A stretch of DNA of 64,000 bases from Marinomonas transparens. GTDB lineage: Bacteria > Pseudomonadota > Gammaproteobacteria > Pseudomonadales > Marinomonadaceae. The first letter of the stretch is position 1. Each line of letters opens with the position of its first letter. A program made the position numbers and the translations under genes. The stretch is taken from contig NZ_JAEMNX010000008.1 in assembly GCF_016463975.1 (NCBI RefSeq), forward strand, positions 1-64,000, written 5' to 3'. Shown here one piece after another: positions 24,913-35,374 of this stretch. A model generated the notes under the pieces. It was not told the origin of the DNA and searched no databases. It saw only the letters and a program-made list of their open reading frames with translations.

Positions 24913-25965
24913 ATGAAAAATGTTTTGGTTTACTGCCGTGCAGGCTTTGAAAAAGACTGCGTGGCAGAGTTGTCAGAAGTATCTAGTCGTAACGGCTTTT
25001 ATGGCTACGCTAAGGTCGTTCCTAATGCTGGATATGTTGTGTACAACTTTGATCAAGCTGATGCAGGTGAATTGCTTATTCAGCAATTGGATTTCAATCG
25101 TTTGATCTTTGCGCGTCAGATTATTGCGGTGAATGATGTTATTGAGTTGGAGCAAGGTGCTCGTGTTGAGTCTTTGCTTGAAGCTGCTCGTGACTTGCCT
25201 TTGGCGGAAGATATTTGCATTGAAACAGCGGATACTAATGAAGCCAAGGCTTTGTCTGGACTGATTAAGAAATTAGACAAACCTTTAAAAGAGGGCTGGA
25301 AGAGGTCTGGGGTTTTGCGAAATAAAGCCGTTGGTGTGCGCCACCACGTTTTTTTACTGGATGGCGAGGCGGCTTATTTGGGGGTGTCGTACGCTGTTTG
25401 TCGTAGTGAGTTTCCTATGGGGATTCGCCGTTTGCGTTTTCCCGCTGCTGGGCCTAGCCGGTCTACGCTAAAACTTGAAGAGGCTTTTTTGCAGTTTGTG
25501 CCAGAAAAACGACGTGAGACAGATTTAACCGAAGGGATGACGGCAGTTGATCTTGGTGCTGCGCCGGGGGGGTGGACTTATCAGTTTGTGAAAAGGGGTA
25601 TTCATGTGATGGCGATTGATAATGGCCCTATGCAGAAAGAACTGATGTCTACTGGTTTGGTGGAGCATGAAAAAGCGGATGGTTTCAAATTTGAGCCGCC
25701 TTATACGGTTGATTGGTTAGTTTGTGACATGGTAGAGCAGCCTATTAAAGTGGCGGGCCTTATGGCGAAATGGCTGGCGAATGGCTGGACTAGAAGGGCT
25801 GTTTTTAATTTGAAGCTGCCGATGAAAAAACGCTATCAGGAGGTCTCTTTGTGCTTGCAGGCGATTGATGAGTCTCTAAAAAAGTCTGGTGTAAGTTATC
25901 AGTATCAAGTGAAGCATCTTTACCATGACCGCGAAGAAGTGACGGTTTGCATTATGGTGAAATAG
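24913..25965 (+). CDS. rlmM: 23S rRNA (cytidine-2498-2'-O)-methyltransferase RlmM
   Basis: RlmM methylates the ribose of C2498 in the peptidyl-transferase region of 23S rRNA before subunit assembly. The 350-residue protein (E. coli about 366) has an N-terminal THUMP-like region, then the Rossmann methyltransferase core with MTAVDLGAAPGGWTYQFVKRG (split: DLGAAPGG at about 213-220), the DWLVCDMVEQP block and a catalytic Lys in FNLKLPMKKRY. GAAGGAAA precedes the ATG. It is followed by a strong terminator shared with the convergent L,D-transpeptidase gene. Confidence 0.94.
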   Translation: MKNVLVYCRAGFEKDCVAELSEVSSRNGFYGYAKVVPNAGYVVYNFDQADAGELLIQQLDFNRLIFARQIIAVNDVIELEQGARVESLLEAARDLPLAEDICIETADTNEAKALSGLIKKLDKPLKEGWKRSGVLRNKAVGVRHHVFLLDGEAAYLGVSYAVCRSEFPMGIRRLRFPAAGPSRSTLKLEEAFLQFVPEKRRETDLTEGMTAVDLGAAPGGWTYQFVKRGIHVMAIDNGPMQKELMSTGLVEHEKADGFKFEPPYTVDWLVCDMVEQPIKVAGLMAKWLANGWTRRAVFNLKLPMKKRYQEVSLCLQAIDESLKKSGVSYQYQVKHLYHDREEVTVCIMVK

Positions 25966-25991
25966 CTTTATTCATTATCTCTTTGTATGGG

Positions 25992-26030
25992 AAAGCCGCT
26001 TTAATCATCAGATTAAGGCGGCTTTTTTTT
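25992..26030. terminator. Strong terminator between rlmM and the L,D-transpeptidase gene
   Basis: AAAGCCGCTTTAATC and GATTAAGGCGGCTTT form a 15-bp stem with one wobble and an ATCA loop, followed by a run of eight T on the plus strand and preceded by GAAA. It serves rlmM and probably also the convergent gene. Confidence 0.92.
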
Positions 26031-26044
26031 GTGTTTTTGCGGTG

Positions 26045-27715
26045 TTAAATGGACTCGCGGGGGGTAAAGGCCTTATAGCCCATAGCTTCTTCCATCAAGC
26101 GATCTCTATCATAGATGTCATCACGAAACTCCAGCATGCCGTTGGCATTAGGGACTACAGTGAAATAAACCAAATAAACAGGGAGGTAGGTAGGAAGTGT
26201 GATGACTGTGTCTTTTTCGTTGCTTGGGTCCTTTAGCATGTCTGTTTCTTTTTTGCTGCTTTTGGTAATGGCTTCAGCAAAGGCCATTGGTTTTTCTAGG
26301 CGAACACAGCCAGAGCTGAATGCTCGGTTGGTCTCGCGAAAAAGGTGTCTTGCGGGTGTGTCATGCAAGTAAATTTCATTTTTATTAGGAAACATAAACT
26401 TGAATTGACCGAGGGCGTTGCCTTCGTCAGGCTCTTGTTCAAATCGATAGGAAAGCTTGTCTTCGCTAATGGCCTTCCAGTTGATTTGTGTCGGATCAAG
26501 CTCTTTTGCGGCTATACCCCAGTGTGCATATAGTTTATAGCCATGTTTAGATAGGTAATTGGGGTCTTGCTGTAGCTTAGGTAATAGGTTTTCTCTAGCG
26601 ATACGGTGCGGAACGCGCCACGTGGGATTTACCACCATGTAAGTCATCAGGCCTTTAAATACCGGTGTTTTTCTATTGGCTTTGCCGATAACGACCTTCA
26701 TTGAAGTATGTTCGTCGTTTAGGTACATGTCCAGGGTGTAGTTGGTAAGGTCAACCCATACTCTATTGGGTTCCAGTTCGCTCGGTAACCAGCGCCATCT
26801 TTCTAAATTATAGGCAATTTGTTTGGCGCGTGTTTTTAGTGGCACATTGAGCATTCTGATGGTTTTTGAGCCGGCGGAGCCATCTGCTGTGATGTGGTGT
26901 CTATTTTGGAAGCGTATTAGGGCGGCTTTTAGTCGTTGATCAAATTCTTCTTCATTGATTTTTCTTGTTGAAAAGCGAATGTCACCAAGCTGTACAAGTC
27001 TTGCTCTAAGTTGTGCGACTCTAGGCCCTGTGTCGCCGATAGATAATGGCACGCCTGGCTTGACCTGAATGTCTTGCTCTTTGCTAGCTAGGTCCTGATA
27101 GTAGACCAACCACTTTTGCAGCACTTGATACTGTGGGCTACGGGGTGCCAGTAATGGTAGTGAGTTGACCATGTCGGTTGCGGAATTGAGCAATAGAAGC
27201 TCTTTCCAGTTGTTATTGGGGGCGTCTAATTGCCAGTTTGGGTCAATGAGCTGTGGTTCATAGCGACCATTGCTTAAGTCATGGGCATAGCTGGACAGGG
27301 AGATGGTTGCAATGACGTCCATTTCCGCTAGTTGCTGTGGCGTTGGGGACTTCAGTGCAAGATATTCTTGGATTATCTGGGTGTGGTAGTGAATTGGATT
27401 GAGTCCATGGCTATGGGATTGTTCTAAAATATCGACAAGTTTATAAATCGACATGTTAATGGTTTTGTCTTGAATCCAAATGGGATTGTAAGCACGAGCT
27501 TGGTAGGCTTCTACTACACTATTGTTAGGTAAAGCTTGGCCTGCAACAGGGGTGAAAGCATTTAATGTAAGTGCGACTTGTTCTTTTACACTGGTTTCGA
27601 TTTGAGATTCGCTAGGTGGCTCAACAACAAAGCGGCTGCTTGTGTTAGGCGTTGAACAGGCGCTTGCCAGTAGCGCAGTACAGAAAATAGGAATAAGGCG
27701 TTTTGCCAGTGTCAT
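26045..27715 (-). CDS. L,D-transpeptidase, YcbB/LdtD-like lipoprotein
   Basis: This enzyme cross-links peptidoglycan peptides in the 3-3 manner. The 556-residue protein has a lipoprotein signal with lipobox LLASAC (Cys20), a helical N-terminal region, a peptidoglycan-binding-like segment (about 230-280, LRARLVQLGD to IRMLNVPL) and a YkuD catalytic domain with VVNPTWRVPHRIA, YLHDTPARHLF and the catalytic SSGCVRL (Cys at about 470). E. coli YcbB is about 615 residues. Its start overlaps the stop of the upstream ykgJ-like gene by 4 bases. A lipid anchor differs from the E. coli protein, which has an uncleaved membrane anchor. Confidence 0.9.
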   Translation of the reverse strand: MTLAKRLIPIFCTALLASACSTPNTSSRFVVEPPSESQIETSVKEQVALTLNAFTPVAGQALPNNSVVEAYQARAYNPIWIQDKTINMSIYKLVDILEQSHSHGLNPIHYHTQIIQEYLALKSPTPQQLAEMDVIATISLSSYAHDLSNGRYEPQLIDPNWQLDAPNNNWKELLLLNSATDMVNSLPLLAPRSPQYQVLQKWLVYYQDLASKEQDIQVKPGVPLSIGDTGPRVAQLRARLVQLGDIRFSTRKINEEEFDQRLKAALIRFQNRHHITADGSAGSKTIRMLNVPLKTRAKQIAYNLERWRWLPSELEPNRVWVDLTNYTLDMYLNDEHTSMKVVIGKANRKTPVFKGLMTYMVVNPTWRVPHRIARENLLPKLQQDPNYLSKHGYKLYAHWGIAAKELDPTQINWKAISEDKLSYRFEQEPDEGNALGQFKFMFPNKNEIYLHDTPARHLFRETNRAFSSGCVRLEKPMAFAEAITKSSKKETDMLKDPSNEKDTVITLPTYLPVYLVYFTVVPNANGMLEFRDDIYDRDRLMEEAMGYKAFTPRESI

Positions 27716-27996
27716 TGATGTTTCCTTGTTAGTGAGCTGGAATTGGGTGTTGTCTCATTTTCCATAATAGACAGTATGCTGATTGCTTCTTTTCTGCTGT
27801 CGCCACAAATGTCCTGTTCAGCTTGAAACGTACTGCAAACAGTAGGGCGGGAAGATTCAGCAAAAATCGCGCAACGAAAATCCTCTAGTAGTTGTATGCA
27901 AGGCTCTCCGGCGGCTTTTCCATTTGGCATTCCGGGAATGGGGGAGCTAATTGAGGGTGCTGTACAGCAAGCACCACAGCCTGAACGGCATTGCAT
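27712..27996 (-). CDS. ykgJ: YkgJ family cysteine-cluster protein
   Basis: The 94-residue protein is nearly all YkgJ core: MQCRSGCGACCTAP at the start, ISSPIPGMPNG, CIQL, RCAIF, RPTVC and DICG. The eight or so conserved Cys probably bind a metal or an Fe-S cluster; the biological role is unknown. I place the start at ATG 27996 because E. coli YkgJ begins with the same MQCR and AAGG lies upstream; an extension to 28035 would add 13 non-conserved residues. It is translationally coupled to the L,D-transpeptidase gene. Confidence 0.88.
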   Translation of the reverse strand: MQCRSGCGACCTAPSISSPIPGMPNGKAAGEPCIQLLEDFRCAIFAESSRPTVCSTFQAEQDICGDSRKEAISILSIMENETTPNSSSLTRKHQ

Positions 27997-28196
27997 AATA
28001 AAGTACCTTAATTTGGCGTTTTTTTGTGTAGACAAATGTTAAGGGAAGTTGGTAATTTTTGTGTGTTTAGTTTACAAATGTACACGCTAGGCTAGTATTT
28101 TAGTGTATCGGAATGATAGGGCATAGGGGATAATTTAAAAAATGCTAATTTAACAAGCAGAGATGCTGTTTTTATGGATAGGTGCCGCGTTAACTC

Positions 28197-29447
28197 ATGG
28201 AACATAAAATACTTGTAGTAGAAGATAGCCCTGTTGTACTTAAGGTTTTGAGACACTTGCTGATTCAAAATCCTGCTTTTCTTCCTGTTTTGTGTGCGTG
28301 TTATGAAGAAGCTAAAGATAGATTAGAAGAGCCCGGTGAAGAATATTTTGCTGCCATTGTTGATTTGAACCTTCCCGATGCAGAAAATGGTGAAGTGGTC
28401 GACCTTGTTTTGTCTCATAAAGTCCCCTGTATCGTTTTGACTAGTAACTTTGATGATGACTTGCGCCTTAGCTTATTAAATAAAGGCGTTTTAGATTACA
28501 TCACCAAAGACAGTCGCTATTCTTTTAATCATGTTATCAAGGTGGTTGAGCGGCTTCGGAAAAATCAAAACTTAAAGGTATTGGTTGCTGAAGATTCATC
28601 TACTAGTCGTTTGTTTATTAAGATTTTACTTGAGCAGTGTCGATTTAGGGTAGTTGAAGCGGAAAATGGTCAGGAAGCGTTAGCGAAGCTTGAGGCTGAT
28701 CCAGAGATTCGCATGCTGATTACGGATCATAATATGCCATTAGTAAATGGTTATGAGTTGGTTCGTATGCTTAGGTATAACGCTCGTTTTCAAGATTTAG
28801 TGATTATTGGACTGTCGGCAGAAGGGGATAATTCGCTCTCGGCTAAATTTATCAAGGCAGGGGCAAACGACTTTCTTAAAAAACCTTTTTATCATGAAGA
28901 GTTTCATTGTCGAGTTATTCATAATTTAGAAGCTCAAGAAATGCTTGAGACGATTCGAGATCTAGCAAACCTTGACCCTTTAACCAAGCTTCATAATAGG
29001 CGTTATCTATTCGATGAGGGAGAGTCTTATTATAGTCGTGCGGCGACGGCTGATACTGGGGTTGTTTCCTTGGCTATGATTGATCTTGACTATTTTAAAG
29101 CGGTTAATGATACCTATGGCCATATGGTGGGGGATGATTTGTTGGCCGTTATCGGGCAAGAAATAAAAACCGCTTTTCCTGATGTGTTGGCTTGTCGGTT
29201 TGGCGGTGAGGAATTTTGTATTGTGGTTAATTCAGATTACCAAGGGGAGGATTTCTTGGTTATGTTGAATGGCTTTGCTGATCAGGTTCGTTCAAAAGAA
29301 TATACGGCGGCTAAAATTAAAATAACTTGCAGTGTTGGGGTCTGTCGTCAAGCCGTAGACTCTTTAGATGAAGCCATACGTATCGCTGATAACAATTTAT
29401 ATGAAGCTAAGCGCTTGGGAAGAGATAGGATTGTTTCGGATAAGTAG
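28197..29447 (+). CDS. PleD-like response regulator: two receiver domains plus GGDEF
   Basis: The 416-residue cytoplasmic protein has REC1 (about 4-120), REC2 (about 125-245) and a GGDEF diguanylate cyclase domain (about 255-416). Both receivers keep their acidic pockets: VVEDSP with Asp in AAIVDLNLPD, and VAEDSS with Asp in LITDHNMP, plus the conserved Lys in YITKDS and FLKKPF. The cyclase has DPLTKLHNRR and an intact RFGGEEF. Phosphorylation by an unknown histidine kinase would be expected to trigger c-di-GMP synthesis. No kinase gene is adjacent. The ATG lacks a clear ribosome binding site. Confidence 0.92.
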   Translation: MEHKILVVEDSPVVLKVLRHLLIQNPAFLPVLCACYEEAKDRLEEPGEEYFAAIVDLNLPDAENGEVVDLVLSHKVPCIVLTSNFDDDLRLSLLNKGVLDYITKDSRYSFNHVIKVVERLRKNQNLKVLVAEDSSTSRLFIKILLEQCRFRVVEAENGQEALAKLEADPEIRMLITDHNMPLVNGYELVRMLRYNARFQDLVIIGLSAEGDNSLSAKFIKAGANDFLKKPFYHEEFHCRVIHNLEAQEMLETIRDLANLDPLTKLHNRRYLFDEGESYYSRAATADTGVVSLAMIDLDYFKAVNDTYGHMVGDDLLAVIGQEIKTAFPDVLACRFGGEEFCIVVNSDYQGEDFLVMLNGFADQVRSKEYTAAKIKITCSVGVCRQAVDSLDEAIRIADNNLYEAKRLGRDRIVSDK

Positions 29448-29480
29448 TGGAAAGCCTTAATTTCATATTTTTAACTTTAT

Positions 29481-29526
29481 AAAAAAATACCGCTGCTATT
29501 TGTAACTTTAGGAGCGGTATTTTTTT
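29481..29526. terminator. Bidirectional terminator between the PleD-like gene and gatB
   Basis: AAAAAAATACCGCT (29481-29494) pairs with AGCGGTATTTTTT (29513-29525) around an 18-base loop. It has A-rich and T-rich flanks, so it can stop transcription from both converging units. Confidence 0.88.
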
Positions 29527-29558
29527 GGCTTGTGCTTTTCTTGATCGTCGTACCGAAT

Positions 29559-31004
29559 TTAGCCTTTTAACATTTTGGCTAGAATTGGGTTTACAATGCC
29601 CGGATTGGCCTTGCCTTGAGAAGCTTTCATTACTTGGCCGACAAAAAAACCAATCATTTTCTTTTGTTTGTCTGGTTCGGCGGCGCGATACTGCTCTACT
29701 TGCGCTGAGTTGGCATCCAAAATAGTTTGAATCATGGCTTCAATGGCACCGGTATCAGTGACTTGCTTTAGACCTTTTGCTTCGATGATGTCATCAGCAG
29801 ATCCTTCCCCTTCCCACATCAACTGGAAAACATCTTTCGCTGTTTTGCCATTGATGGTGTTGTCCTTGATACGCTGTAGTAACTCGCCAAAAGCCTTTGC
29901 ATTGACTGGAGAATGGGCTATTTCTAGTTGCGCTTGGTTAAGCAATTTGCTTAGCTCGCCCATGACCCAGTTTGCCGTTAGTTTGGCATCTTTTACTATG
30001 TCATTAGCGCTTTCAAAGTAGTCTGCCATTTCTCGAGAAGAGGACAATACCGCAGCGTCATATTCGCTTAGGCTGTGTTCACTTTGAAAACGAGCGGCTT
30101 TTTGGCTGGGTAGCTCAGGAAGAGTGGTTTTAATCTGATCAACATACTCTTGTGTGAGAACGACTGGTAGAAGGTCTGGGCATGGGAAGTAGCGGTAATC
30201 GTTTGCATCTTCTTTTGAGCGCATGCTGCGAGTTTCATTCTTCTCTGGGTCGTATAGGCGAGTTTCCTGAGTGATGCGTCCACCATCTTCTAGGATGTCG
30301 GCTTGGCGTTCGATCTCAGTATAAATTGCTTTTTCGATAAAGCGGAATGAGTTGACGTTTTTGATCTCGGTTCGTGTACCGTATTCCTGTTGGCCTTTTG
30401 GTCGTAAGGATATGTTGACGTCACAACGCATTGAGCCTTCGGCCATATTGCCATCGCAAATGCCTAAATAAGTCACGATAGAGTGAATCATTTTAACATA
30501 GGCTACGGCTTCTTTAGCGGAGCGAATATCAGGCTCAGACACAATTTCTAGCAGGGGGGTGCTGGAGCGGTTTAGGTCGATACCTGTCATGCCCTGGAAG
30601 TCTTCATGCAGGGATTTTCCTGCATCTTCTTCTAGGTGAGCACGAGTGATGCCAACACGGGAGGTGGTGCCATCGTCTAGGGTCACATCAAGGTAGCCTT
30701 TGCCAACAATGGGGTGGTCCATTTGGCTGGTTTGGTAGCCCTTTGGTAGATCTGGGTAAAAATAGTTTTTACGGGCAAAAACAGATGTCATACCTATTTC
30801 AGCGTTGACCGCATGACCAAACATAACAGCCATGCGTAAAGCTTCTTTGTTAAACACAGGTAAGGCACCAGGCATACCAAGGTCAACCAAGGCGGTTTGA
30901 GTGTTTGGCTCTGCGCCAAAGCCTATTGGTGCACCGGAGAATAATTTGGACTGAGTCGAGAGTTGGGCATGGATCTCAAGACCGATTACGACTTCCCAAT
31001 TCAT
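29559..31004 (-). CDS. gatB: Aspartyl/glutamyl-tRNA amidotransferase subunit B
   Basis: GatB binds misacylated Glu-tRNA(Gln) or Asp-tRNA(Asn) and phosphorylates the carboxylate so that ammonia from GatA can amidate it. The 481-residue protein has the family start [28 protein letters not shown] (about 73-87), [26 protein letters not shown] and the C-terminal YqeY-like tail domain ending in [13 protein letters not shown]. It overlaps gatA by four bases, third in gatC-gatA-gatB. Confidence 0.97.
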   Translation of the reverse strand: MNWEVVIGLEIHAQLSTQSKLFSGAPIGFGAEPNTQTALVDLGMPGALPVFNKEALRMAVMFGHAVNAEIGMTSVFARKNYFYPDLPKGYQTSQMDHPIVGKGYLDVTLDDGTTSRVGITRAHLEEDAGKSLHEDFQGMTGIDLNRSSTPLLEIVSEPDIRSAKEAVAYVKMIHSIVTYLGICDGNMAEGSMRCDVNISLRPKGQQEYGTRTEIKNVNSFRFIEKAIYTEIERQADILEDGGRITQETRLYDPEKNETRSMRSKEDANDYRYFPCPDLLPVVLTQEYVDQIKTTLPELPSQKAARFQSEHSLSEYDAAVLSSSREMADYFESANDIVKDAKLTANWVMGELSKLLNQAQLEIAHSPVNAKAFGELLQRIKDNTINGKTAKDVFQLMWEGEGSADDIIEAKGLKQVTDTGAIEAMIQTILDANSAQVEQYRAAEPDKQKKMIGFFVGQVMKASQGKANPGIVNPILAKMLKG

Positions 31005-32467
31005 TCTTGTGCTCCTTTTATCATAGCGGGGGATTGTAAATGCCAGTCAGTATGTTGTTGGAATTGATGCGCTACATTGAGCAACTTAGCTTCAGCGAAA
31101 TAGTTGCCCATGATGTGCAGGCCAACAGGCATGTTGTCAGCAAAGCCTGCTGGTACTGACATGGCTGGTATGCCAGCCAAATTTGCTGAGAGGGTGTAGA
31201 TGTCTTCTAGGTACATAGCGACCGGGTCGTTGGTTTTACTGCCAAGGCCAAAAGCCGTAGTTGGGGCAACAGGGCCCATTATCACGTCGACTTCATCGAG
31301 TGCGGCAACAAAGTCCTGTTTTATTAGACGACGAATGCGCTGTGCTTTTAAGTAGTAGGCGTCGTAGTAGCCTTCCGATAAGGCGTAGGTGCCAACCATG
31401 ATGCGCTTTTGTACTTCTGCGCCAAAACCTTCAGCGCGGGTTCTTGTATACATGTCCAATAGGTCTTTTGCATCGTCACAGCGGTGTCCAAAGCGTACGC
31501 CGTCAAAGCGGGATAGGTTTGAAGAGGCTTCTGATGGCGCGATAACATAGTAGGATGGAATGCTAAGTTGTAAGTTTGGCAGTGAAATTTCTTTAACTGT
31601 CGCACCGAGTTTTTCAAATTCAGCAACGGCATCCATAATGACTTTAGCGACATCGGCGTCTAAGCCTTCACCGAAATACTCTTTTGGCAAACCGATTTTT
31701 AGTCCAGTTAATGGGGTGTTCAAGCTGTTTAGGTAATTGTCTGTCTTGTTTTCAGATGAGGTGGAGTCTTTTTCATCAAATCCAGCGATCGATTGCATTA
31801 TGTGGGCGCAATCTTCTGCGCTTTTGGCCATTGGTCCAGCCTGATCTAGGCTTGATGCATAGGCAATCATGCCAAAACGAGACACTCGACCATAGGTTGG
31901 TTTTAGGCCTGTGATGCCACAGAAAGAAGCAGGTTGACGTATGGAACCACCTGTATCTGTACCCGTTGCAGCGACCACTAAGCCAGCGGCGACAGCGGCG
32001 GCAGATCCGCCAGAAGAGCCTCCGGGCACTTTATCTAAATTCCAAGGGTTTTTTACGGCGCCGAAAAAGCTGTTTTCATTGGAAGACCCCATGGCGAATT
32101 CGTCCATGTTGGTTTTTCCAAGCATGACTGTACCGGCTTCTGCTAGACGTTGGGTTACTGTCGATTCATAAGGCGGCACGAAGTTATGCAACATTTTTGA
32201 ACCACTGGTGGTCAATATGTCTTGAGTGCAGAAAAGGTCTTTATGGGCAATAGGGATACCGGTGAGGCTAGAGCCTTTGCCTTCGCTAAGGATTTTGTCC
32301 GCGGCTGCGGCTTGTTCTAAGGCTGTGTGTTCGCTAACGGTAATGAAACTGTTTAGTTGCCCATCGATTTGTGCAATACGATCTAAGAAGGCACGTGTTA
32401 GTTCGACACTCGATAGTTCTTTGTTGCGCAGTTGTTGCGCTAAGGAGGAGATGTTTTGTTGGAACAT
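31001..32467 (-). CDS. gatA: Aspartyl/glutamyl-tRNA amidotransferase subunit A
   Basis: GatA is the glutaminase of the tRNA amidotransferase; it releases ammonia that is channelled to GatB. The 488-residue protein belongs to the amidase signature family with the Ser-cisSer-Lys triad visible: Lys76 in IAHKDLF, the first Ser in [10 protein letters not shown] and the nucleophile in [11 protein letters not shown]. It is located between gatC (15 bases upstream) and gatB (4-base overlap). Confidence 0.97.
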   Translation of the reverse strand: MFQQNISSLAQQLRNKELSSVELTRAFLDRIAQIDGQLNSFITVSEHTALEQAAAADKILSEGKGSSLTGIPIAHKDLFCTQDILTTSGSKMLHNFVPPYESTVTQRLAEAGTVMLGKTNMDEFAMGSSNENSFFGAVKNPWNLDKVPGGSSGGSAAAVAAGLVVAATGTDTGGSIRQPASFCGITGLKPTYGRVSRFGMIAYASSLDQAGPMAKSAEDCAHIMQSIAGFDEKDSTSSENKTDNYLNSLNTPLTGLKIGLPKEYFGEGLDADVAKVIMDAVAEFEKLGATVKEISLPNLQLSIPSYYVIAPSEASSNLSRFDGVRFGHRCDDAKDLLDMYTRTRAEGFGAEVQKRIMVGTYALSEGYYDAYYLKAQRIRRLIKQDFVAALDEVDVIMGPVAPTTAFGLGSKTNDPVAMYLEDIYTLSANLAGIPAMSVPAGFADNMPVGLHIMGNYFAEAKLLNVAHQFQQHTDWHLQSPAMIKGAQE

Positions 32468-32481
32468 AATTCGCTCTTATA

Positions 32482-32769
32482 TTATTCGATGACTTGCGGC
32501 ACTAAGAAAAGGCCGGCTTCAGTTTGTGGGGCGTTAGCAAGGAACTCATCGCGGCGGTTGCCTTCGGTCACCTTGTCTTCTCTAAGTCTTTGAGTCATCT
32601 CAAGCGGGTTAGAAAGAGGCTCAACACCCTCTGTGTTAACAGACTGCATCTGCTCTACAAGAGTCAAGACACTGGATAGGGAGTGTTGGTATTGGTCGGC
32701 ATCTTCCTCGGTGAGAGCGAGGCGCGCCAAGTGTGCAATTTTTTGCACGTCTTGCTTATCTATGGACAT
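32482..32769 (-). CDS. gatC: Aspartyl/glutamyl-tRNA amidotransferase subunit C
   Basis: GatC is the small linker that wraps around GatA and GatB. The 95-residue protein shows the family pattern: VQKIAHLARLALTEEDA near the start, EPLSNPLEMTQRLREDKV in the middle and FLVPQVIE at the end. I chose ATG 32769 since it gives the standard length; the frame stays open upstream to 32856 but that part has no resemblance to GatC. The presence of gatCAB implies that at least one of Gln-tRNA or Asn-tRNA is made by the indirect route. Confidence 0.95.
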   Translation of the reverse strand: MSIDKQDVQKIAHLARLALTEEDADQYQHSLSSVLTLVEQMQSVNTEGVEPLSNPLEMTQRLREDKVTEGNRRDEFLANAPQTEAGLFLVPQVIE

Positions 32770-32998
32770 GTTCCACCTGATTATTGATTGTCGTAAATGT
32801 TTTCTATTGTATCTCTTAGTTGAATAGCTAGAAAGACACGAGGGTGAAAAACTCACTGCATTTGCAAGAAATCAAAATAATTTGAATAAACAATGAAATA
32901 GATGAAGAGTTTTTGACGATTTACGCGGAATCGACTTGCCCATTGGTCCCGTCATTGTTACATTTTGACGCTGTTCGTATCGAATTATCAGGGTGTAG

Positions 32999-34048
<1,050 letters not shown>

Positions 34049-34064
34049 AGGTTAGGAGCGCACC

Positions 34065-34895
34065 ATTAAAGATTCGCTTTATTTTAATGGAAAGGTTTCC
34101 AGTACGCGTTTTGTAGTGCTGGTTATCTTGTCTATTGTCATGGTAGTCGCTGATGTGCGCTATTCAGTATTTGCCCCCGTTCGTCCTTATCTCAGTTTAT
34201 TGGTCACACCCATTCAGGTGGTGGTCAATACCCCACAAAAAGTTTTCTATTGGTCTAAAGAGCACCTTACTAGTCGTGAAGGTTTGGTCAAAGAAAATAA
34301 GTCATTGAATCAAGAGATTTTGATTTTACGTAGCCGTATGCAAAAGCTTACGGCATTGCAGGCTGAAAATGTTCGTTTACGCGAATTGCTCGATGCTTCT
34401 CAGCGGGTTGATGAGAAAGTTGTCATGGCGGAGGTGATTGGTTTCGATCAAAATGCCTATAGTCATAAGATTCTTATTGATAAGGGGTTTTCTTCTGGTG
34501 CTTATGTTGGGCAGCCCGTGCTTGATGCAACGGGAGTGTTGGGGCAGGTGGTTGAAACCACAGCTTACAGTAGTCGCGTACTTTTAATCGCAGATGCCAG
34601 TCATTTCTTGCCTGTTCAACTTTCACGAACTGGTTTTAGGGGGGTCTTAAGGGGCACTGGTGACCTGAAGCGAATGGAGTTGATGAGTGTTCCCCATTCC
34701 GTGGATATTAGAAAAGGCGATATTCTGACGACCTCAGGTCTTGATAAGCGTTTTCCTAGTGGGTATCCAGTAGGCGTGGTAAGAAGCGTTAAGCATGTTG
34801 CAGGGAAATCCTATGCGGATGTGGAAGTAGTGCCTTTGGCTCAATTAGGGCGTAGCCGACACGTTATGCTCATTGATAAAGCGAAACAGTCATGA
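34065..34895 (+). CDS. mreC: Rod shape-determining protein MreC, apparently with an ATT start
   Basis: MreC is a membrane-anchored periplasmic scaffold that activates the PBP2/RodA elongation machine. The protein has a short cytoplasmic N-terminus, one transmembrane helix (about 17-34), a coiled-coil (about 75-110, EENxxL-type heptads) and the beta-rich MreC core. The start is unusual: an in-frame TAG lies at 34053, and between it and the GTG at 34116 there is no ATG, GTG, TTG or CTG. The ATT at 34065 has AGGAG (34054-34058) 6 bases upstream and restores the N-terminus seen in other MreC proteins (KxSLYFNGKxSS before the helix). Starting at GTG 34116 would cut into the helix and lacks a ribosome binding site. 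Confidence 0.93.
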   Translation: MKDSLYFNGKVSSTRFVVLVILSIVMVVADVRYSVFAPVRPYLSLLVTPIQVVVNTPQKVFYWSKEHLTSREGLVKENKSLNQEILILRSRMQKLTALQAENVRLRELLDASQRVDEKVVMAEVIGFDQNAYSHKILIDKGFSSGAYVGQPVLDATGVLGQVVETTAYSSRVLLIADASHFLPVQLSRTGFRGVLRGTGDLKRMELMSVPHSVDIRKGDILTTSGLDKRFPSGYPVGVVRSVKHVAGKSYADVEVVPLAQLGRSRHVMLIDKAKQS

Positions 34896-35365
34896 AACCA
34901 GTTTTTGTATTTTTCATCACACTATTAACGGCTTTAATGCTCGAGGCTATGCCGTTTCCTGAGGAGTTGGTTTGGTTTCGCCCAGAATGGGCCTTACTGG
35001 TGATTCTTTATTGGGTGATTGCCTTGCCCTATAGAGTCGGTGTTGGCTTAGCATGGTTTCTGGGCTTGATGGTTGATTTGTTGCAAGGCGGTATTATTGG
35101 GCAACATTCTCTTACTTATGTGATTATTGCTTACATTTGTGCGGTATTTTATAAGCGTTTAAGAATGTACCATCGTTGGCAGCAGGGTTTTTTTGTTTGC
35201 TGCTTGGTGAGTATTAATCAGTTGTTAGATTTCTGGATCGATCATTATTTAGGGCATGCAGAGCCAACTTTAATGATCTTTATGCCAGCTGTGATTACCG
35301 GTTTACTTTGGCCTTGGTCGTTTATTATTTTGCGTAGTGTGCGTCGTATCTACGCTATTCGTTAG
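34892..35365 (+). CDS. mreD: Rod shape-determining protein MreD
   Basis: MreD is a small inner-membrane protein of the elongasome. The 157 residues carry about five hydrophobic segments and the family features FRPEWALLVILYW (about 30-42), GLMVDLLQGGIIGQHSLTYV (about 61-80) and a C-terminal RSVRRIY. Its start overlaps the mreC stop by four bases. Confidence 0.94.
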   Translation: MKPVFVFFITLLTALMLEAMPFPEELVWFRPEWALLVILYWVIALPYRVGVGLAWFLGLMVDLLQGGIIGQHSLTYVIIAYICAVFYKRLRMYHRWQQGFFVCCLVSINQLLDFWIDHYLGHAEPTLMIFMPAVITGLLWPWSFIILRSVRRIYAIR

Positions 35366-35374
35366 GGCAAGATT

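Noticed and set aside
32770-32856. N-terminal extension of GatC
   Set aside because: The added 29 residues are unlike GatC, and the downstream ATG gives the normal length.
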